From positions 123,722 through 187,721 of the forward strand of contig MVAQ01000015.1 of the NCBI GenBank assembly GCA_014825775.1: a DNA stretch of 64,000 nt. Reading direction: 5' to 3'. The notes below the pieces were generated by a model that was given only the letters and a program-made list of their open reading frames with translations, searched no databases and was not told the DNA's origin. The first letter of the stretch is position 1; each line of letters opens with the position of its first letter. This document shows positions 60,450-64,000 of this stretch, piece after piece. This stretch comes from Krasilnikovozyma curviuscula (Eukaryota; Basidiomycota; Tremellomycetes; Cystofilobasidiales; Mrakiaceae). The translations under genes and the position numbers were made by a program.

Positions 60450-63400
60450 CGTCAGATCATTGCCCCACCATTCCGGGAAGGCATGCTAATTTATTTCAGA
60501 AGGGAGAGAGAAATGAGCGCAGGTAAAAAAAGTCAGTTTCCAAGTTGCGCCGGGATCTTTGGGGTGGCACGACACTCACAGAATCGCCGACGGCACCGAA
60601 CACAGCCAAGTTGAGGATGAAAGAAATAACCTGAGTTCCACCATCAAGGGCACCAGCGATGATGTAGTTGTACTTGGTGAAGAACCTTGGCTTGTATCTC
60701 CTGAGGTAAAACTGGGAGAAAACACCTGAGAAAGCGGGCCAAAATTATGATTCTGTCAGCTCATTCCTCAATTTCAAGTGATAAAAGATACCTACCGAGA
60801 ACCATGGAAGGGTTGACGGAACAATTGAGACCGACAGACAAGTAGCAAGAGTACTGGATGATAACACCTGTTGTTCCAAACGAGATATCAGCTCGAATTC
60901 AATCCCTTTCGCTTTGATAAACTCATACTAACCAGTGTTAAAGTTTTGCCATCCCATGGTGGGCCAGAGGCGGTATAGGAGGTATCCAGGGAGAGGGAGG
61001 AACTACGGTTACGCGCAATCGAAAGAAAAAAAGGTCATCAGCCACTCTGAAGGCGTCTTCAAGCAACGATAATTGTGTTAACTCACACATCCGATGGCAA
61101 GAGAAATCGGAACCATGCGGTAGGTACAGGTTGAGCAGAACATCTCAGGTCCCAAAGCACCCCAGGCGATGGCGTTGGAGTTATATGACTGAGCATTTTG
61201 TCCAGACCACAACCTTGTTCCAGCGATGGAGAGGAGAGCTGGTCTTTGTTGAGTAATCTGAAACAAGAAAACAAATGCAGATGTCAGCTATTAGTCTTCG
61301 CGAACTTGGAATAACAACACTTACGATGGAGTTCATCATGACCCAGTTGAGCAGAGAACCGACGAGACAACCCAAAATTTGGACCAAGAAGTTAACCTTT
61401 GGTGGGATCTTGATGTACTGACCGAGTTTCAAGTCCTGGAGGAGCTTGATTCCCTGGGCGGTAGGCTGAGCACCGTAGAGGACACCATACCTGAGATAGA
61501 TTGAGAATGATATCGTGAGAAACAATCTTCCAGTTGCAAAGAAGATCAGGTGAAGTTCGAACTTACATGTTAGCGATGGGGTCACCTGGAACCATGTAGG
61601 CAGTGATCTAACGGGAGAAAACAAAGAAGAGCAAGGGGAGATTAATAGGCGAGGACACAGCAAAGGTGCAGATTGACGGTGACCACAAACCATTTGGTAG
61701 AAGCCTATAATATTGCAATTAAATCGATACAGTTAGTGTCCCAAATAAATACTCCCTATCCTTCTGAAGTTTAAGCTCACCATCAAGACCTCCGGAGAAC
61801 TCCTTGAAACCGAGAATGGCTGAAGTGGTGGAGTAAACGGCAGTAAAGAAGAGCGAGATGATCAAGATGACAATGAGAGCCCACCAAGGGAAGTTAGAGT
61901 GACCAGTATAGTTGGTAGCTTGAGCCATTGCGCTATAGGAAGAAGTTCAATCATTAGAGATGCTCCAAAGTGACCAGGCGTGGGTGACATTACTCACAAC
62001 GCAATAGCAAGCAGAGTCAAGAACCACCAACGAGGAACCTTGGAATAGATTTGCATCTTCTGATAGTGCTCATCGTGAACAACACGGACGTTCTTGTTCC
62101 ATGGGTTGAAGGCTTGGAAGAATGGCTTGATGTCGTCCCAGTAGAACAACAAGACGTGGACGGAGGCTAAAGAGAGTGATCAGACAAATTTACTTGATGA
62201 GGTGGGGAGGAAAATAGAACGCACTAGCACCCATAGCCAAGTTACCGGTGATCAAACTCAAGCTGCCGGTGAGAATATGAAGATTTCCACGTCAGCCCCA
62301 GCGCTGGTGTAGGTTATCGTTTTGAGAGAACTTACGTGTTAGTAGCACTGAACCATGCAGGACCAATCTGTTCGTACTTGGCACGGTCGAACTTGTTGTT
62401 GGTCACTGGGAAAGGGAAGAAACCGCGTAAGGTTAGTGCGGGGGCTACACAGAGCGTCCCAACTCCAAAACGACTCACAGAGAGCAGACTGGTTATACTG
62501 ATTGCCATCAGAGTCGAAAATAGCCTGGGACATGAATGGGAATTGCTGTCCGTTCCAAAGGTTGCCGTAGTAGACTATGGTTCGGGAAGATGTCAAAGGT
62601 TTGTTGTTGCAGAACAGACGTGTCCCAGATACTCACCTGCGGACATAAGGATGTAGGTGAAGCAAATACCAATATTCTCGTTAAGCTGTTTCGAGCAAGT
62701 AAAATGGCATCAGTTACTATTGGCCGGGAAGGAGTCAACACGATAAGGTTCACCTGAGTCCATAGAGGGATGTACAAGCAAGACGATCCAATGTAGTTCC
62801 AGTCAAGCGACCAAGAAAGGAAGCCCATACCCTCATTGTTGGATCCTCCACCAAACACATTTCTGATAGTTGGGGAGGTGTGGTTGACCAAGCAAGCAAT
62901 GGAGAAACCGGCAACGAGAGGGAAACCTGAGTAGGTTGACAACAAGTCGAAGTCAGGCCTAAGTCGCAGAAGTTCAAATAGAAGATTACTGACACCACTG
63001 AGGGATGATTTCCCAGCAGAAAATTCCGAGGAATACAGCCCAGAAAAGTCGAACTCTCTTTGTAGAAAGACCGCCATCGAAGTGTAGCGCTTGGAACATG
63101 GTAGCTGAAGTGATGATTGTTGGCCAGAAGGTAATAGTTGGGTAGACCAAAGCCTCCTGCAAGAGACCAGCGAAACCATATCCAATAAGCTGGGATCCGA
63201 AGAGGGTGAAGATGGCAATAGCTGTATTTTGCAAGTGATCAGATGAAAAGATTGTTTTAAGTATCCCGTTGTTTTGAGTACTCACCTCCGTTCATGGTGT
63301 TGTTATAGTACAACTCTTGGACAGAGATAACTTGGATAGCTGTAGCAGATGAAGCAGCAGTGGAACACATGATGATCTGGAGGAAACAGAACCAGAGTAA

Positions 63401-64000
63401 GTAAGTGAGTGAGCTGCGATCTCCAAAAGAAGTATTCGAGTTCTGCTTACAATGGCGGCGTGTTCCTTGATGTTGAATTCACCTGGATTGATATACCTCA
63501 TGAATCCCCATTTTGGAATAGCCTTTTCCCAAGCCTTTCCGATGAAGTACGAGACGATAAGCAAGAAACTCTGCGAGACGGAGAGAGTTTGAGGCTGTGG
63601 AGAACGAGAACAACAGTTACGCTGAATTAGCACCCAAGTCTGCTCAGGCTAATCGAACAGGCTAATCGAAACACGGCTCACCTTGAAGTAGTAAAGCTAG
63701 AGACCAGAAAGATTCAAAGTCAGTCAGGACTGGATTTTGAACCCAATTGGTATATAAACTTACCTGAGCCAGAACGGCACCGAAAGCAGAGAAACCGAGA
63801 CCCAAGAAGAACATTCTGAAAGTAAGGACTGGCAAATCGACGTCGTCTCTGTGTGAACGGGATCAAAGATTGTCAATGACGCGCTGCGCTGGCCATTGAT
63901 TGCAAAGAGCCGATAAACTAGCGAAGGTATAAAACGGGAGACAAACCTGGTACTTAAGACTTTCACAGCGACGTCGTGAGCACCCTCAACTCTATACTCT
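60417..64000 (-). CDS. Oligopeptide transporter (OPT family), 5' end outside the window
   Basis: The gene enters from the right edge, so its N-terminus is missing. The first visible residues are VEGAHDVAVKVLSTRDDVDL, then TFRMFFLGLGFSAFGAVLAQ. About fourteen short introns separate exons coding for a polytopic protein: SFLLIVSYFIGKAWEKAIPK, PGEFNIKEHAAI, VYYGNLWNGQQFPFMSQAIF, WWALIVILIISLFFTAVYS, YGVLYGAQPTAQGIKLLQDL, FLVQILGCLVGSLLNWVMMN, and GALGPEMFCSTCTYRMVP. It ends AFPEWWGNDLTMSADRCLSPA. The NPGxFNxKEH block and the F-P-x-W-W-G-N end are hallmarks of fungal OPT proteins, which carry tetra/pentapeptides with protons at the plasma membrane. The last exon carries half of a short duplication. 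Confidence 0.93.

Noticed and set aside
1..64000. CRISPR arrays, transposons or long terminal repeats
   Set aside because: No regular spacer arrays, transposase or reverse-transcriptase motifs, or long terminal repeats were seen on either strand. The only large duplications are the tRNase Z units and the GT18-like paralogs.

Overview
The window is nuclear DNA of a fungus, most likely a basidiomycete yeast of the Tremellomycetes type. The genes are packed on both strands and nearly all are broken by short introns (about 48-80 nt, GT...AG, often with a CTAAC/CTGAC-like branch site). Many products belong to families typical of basidiomycetes: an LCCL-domain membrane protein, a DUF6534 membrane protein, a PAS-GATA factor and a divergent mitochondrial carrier. 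The class is inferred from gene content and intron style; no rRNA or other marker is present. Introns were placed by eye from splice sites and protein similarity, so exon boundaries are models.

Layout. 0.4-9.1 kb (minus strand): LCCL membrane protein, DUF6534 membrane protein, tandem beta-sandwich surface protein, and a GT18-like glycosyltransferase (copy A). 9.6 kb: tRNA-Glu(CTC). 10.1-11.0 kb (plus): short-chain dehydrogenase. 11.2-19.2 kb (minus): GPI-type aspartic protease, PAS-GATA transcription factor, CCA-adding enzyme. 19.4-22.9 kb (plus): SWAP-type splicing regulator sharing a 152-bp promoter interval with the CCA enzyme, then a carnitine/acylcarnitine carrier. 23.4 kb: tRNA-Glu(TTC). 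24.0-26.1 kb (plus): second GT18-like glycosyltransferase (copy B). 26.4-33.3 kb (plus): a locus holding two complete long-form tRNase Z units joined in one open reading frame. 33.5-34.0 kb (plus): Mediator subunit 22. 34.6-48.5 kb (minus): MFS transporter, divergent mitochondrial carrier, aldehyde dehydrogenase, NUP188. 49.0-60.1 kb (plus): PDS5, an unrecognised coiled-coil/Ser-rich protein, a 2-hydroxyacid dehydrogenase. 60.4-64.0 kb (minus): oligopeptide transporter, cut by the window edge.

The main find is the double tRNase Z. Each unit has its own N-terminal half and its own C-terminal half with the HxHxDH metal motif. All ten intron positions I could compare agree in place and phase between the units. 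One 767-nt exon runs without a stop from the end of unit 1 through a charged linker of about 100 residues into unit 2. If it is translated as one chain it would be a four-metallo-beta-lactamase-fold tRNase Z, which I do not know to be described.

Other points worth a look: a 6-nt micro-exon shared by both GT18-like paralogs, each of which begins about 0.45-0.5 kb from a tRNA-Glu gene; a 216-nt intron splitting the DRY codon of the SWAP-type gene, with an internal 3' splice site that leads to a stop; and a short duplication straddling the stop codon of the oligopeptide transporter.
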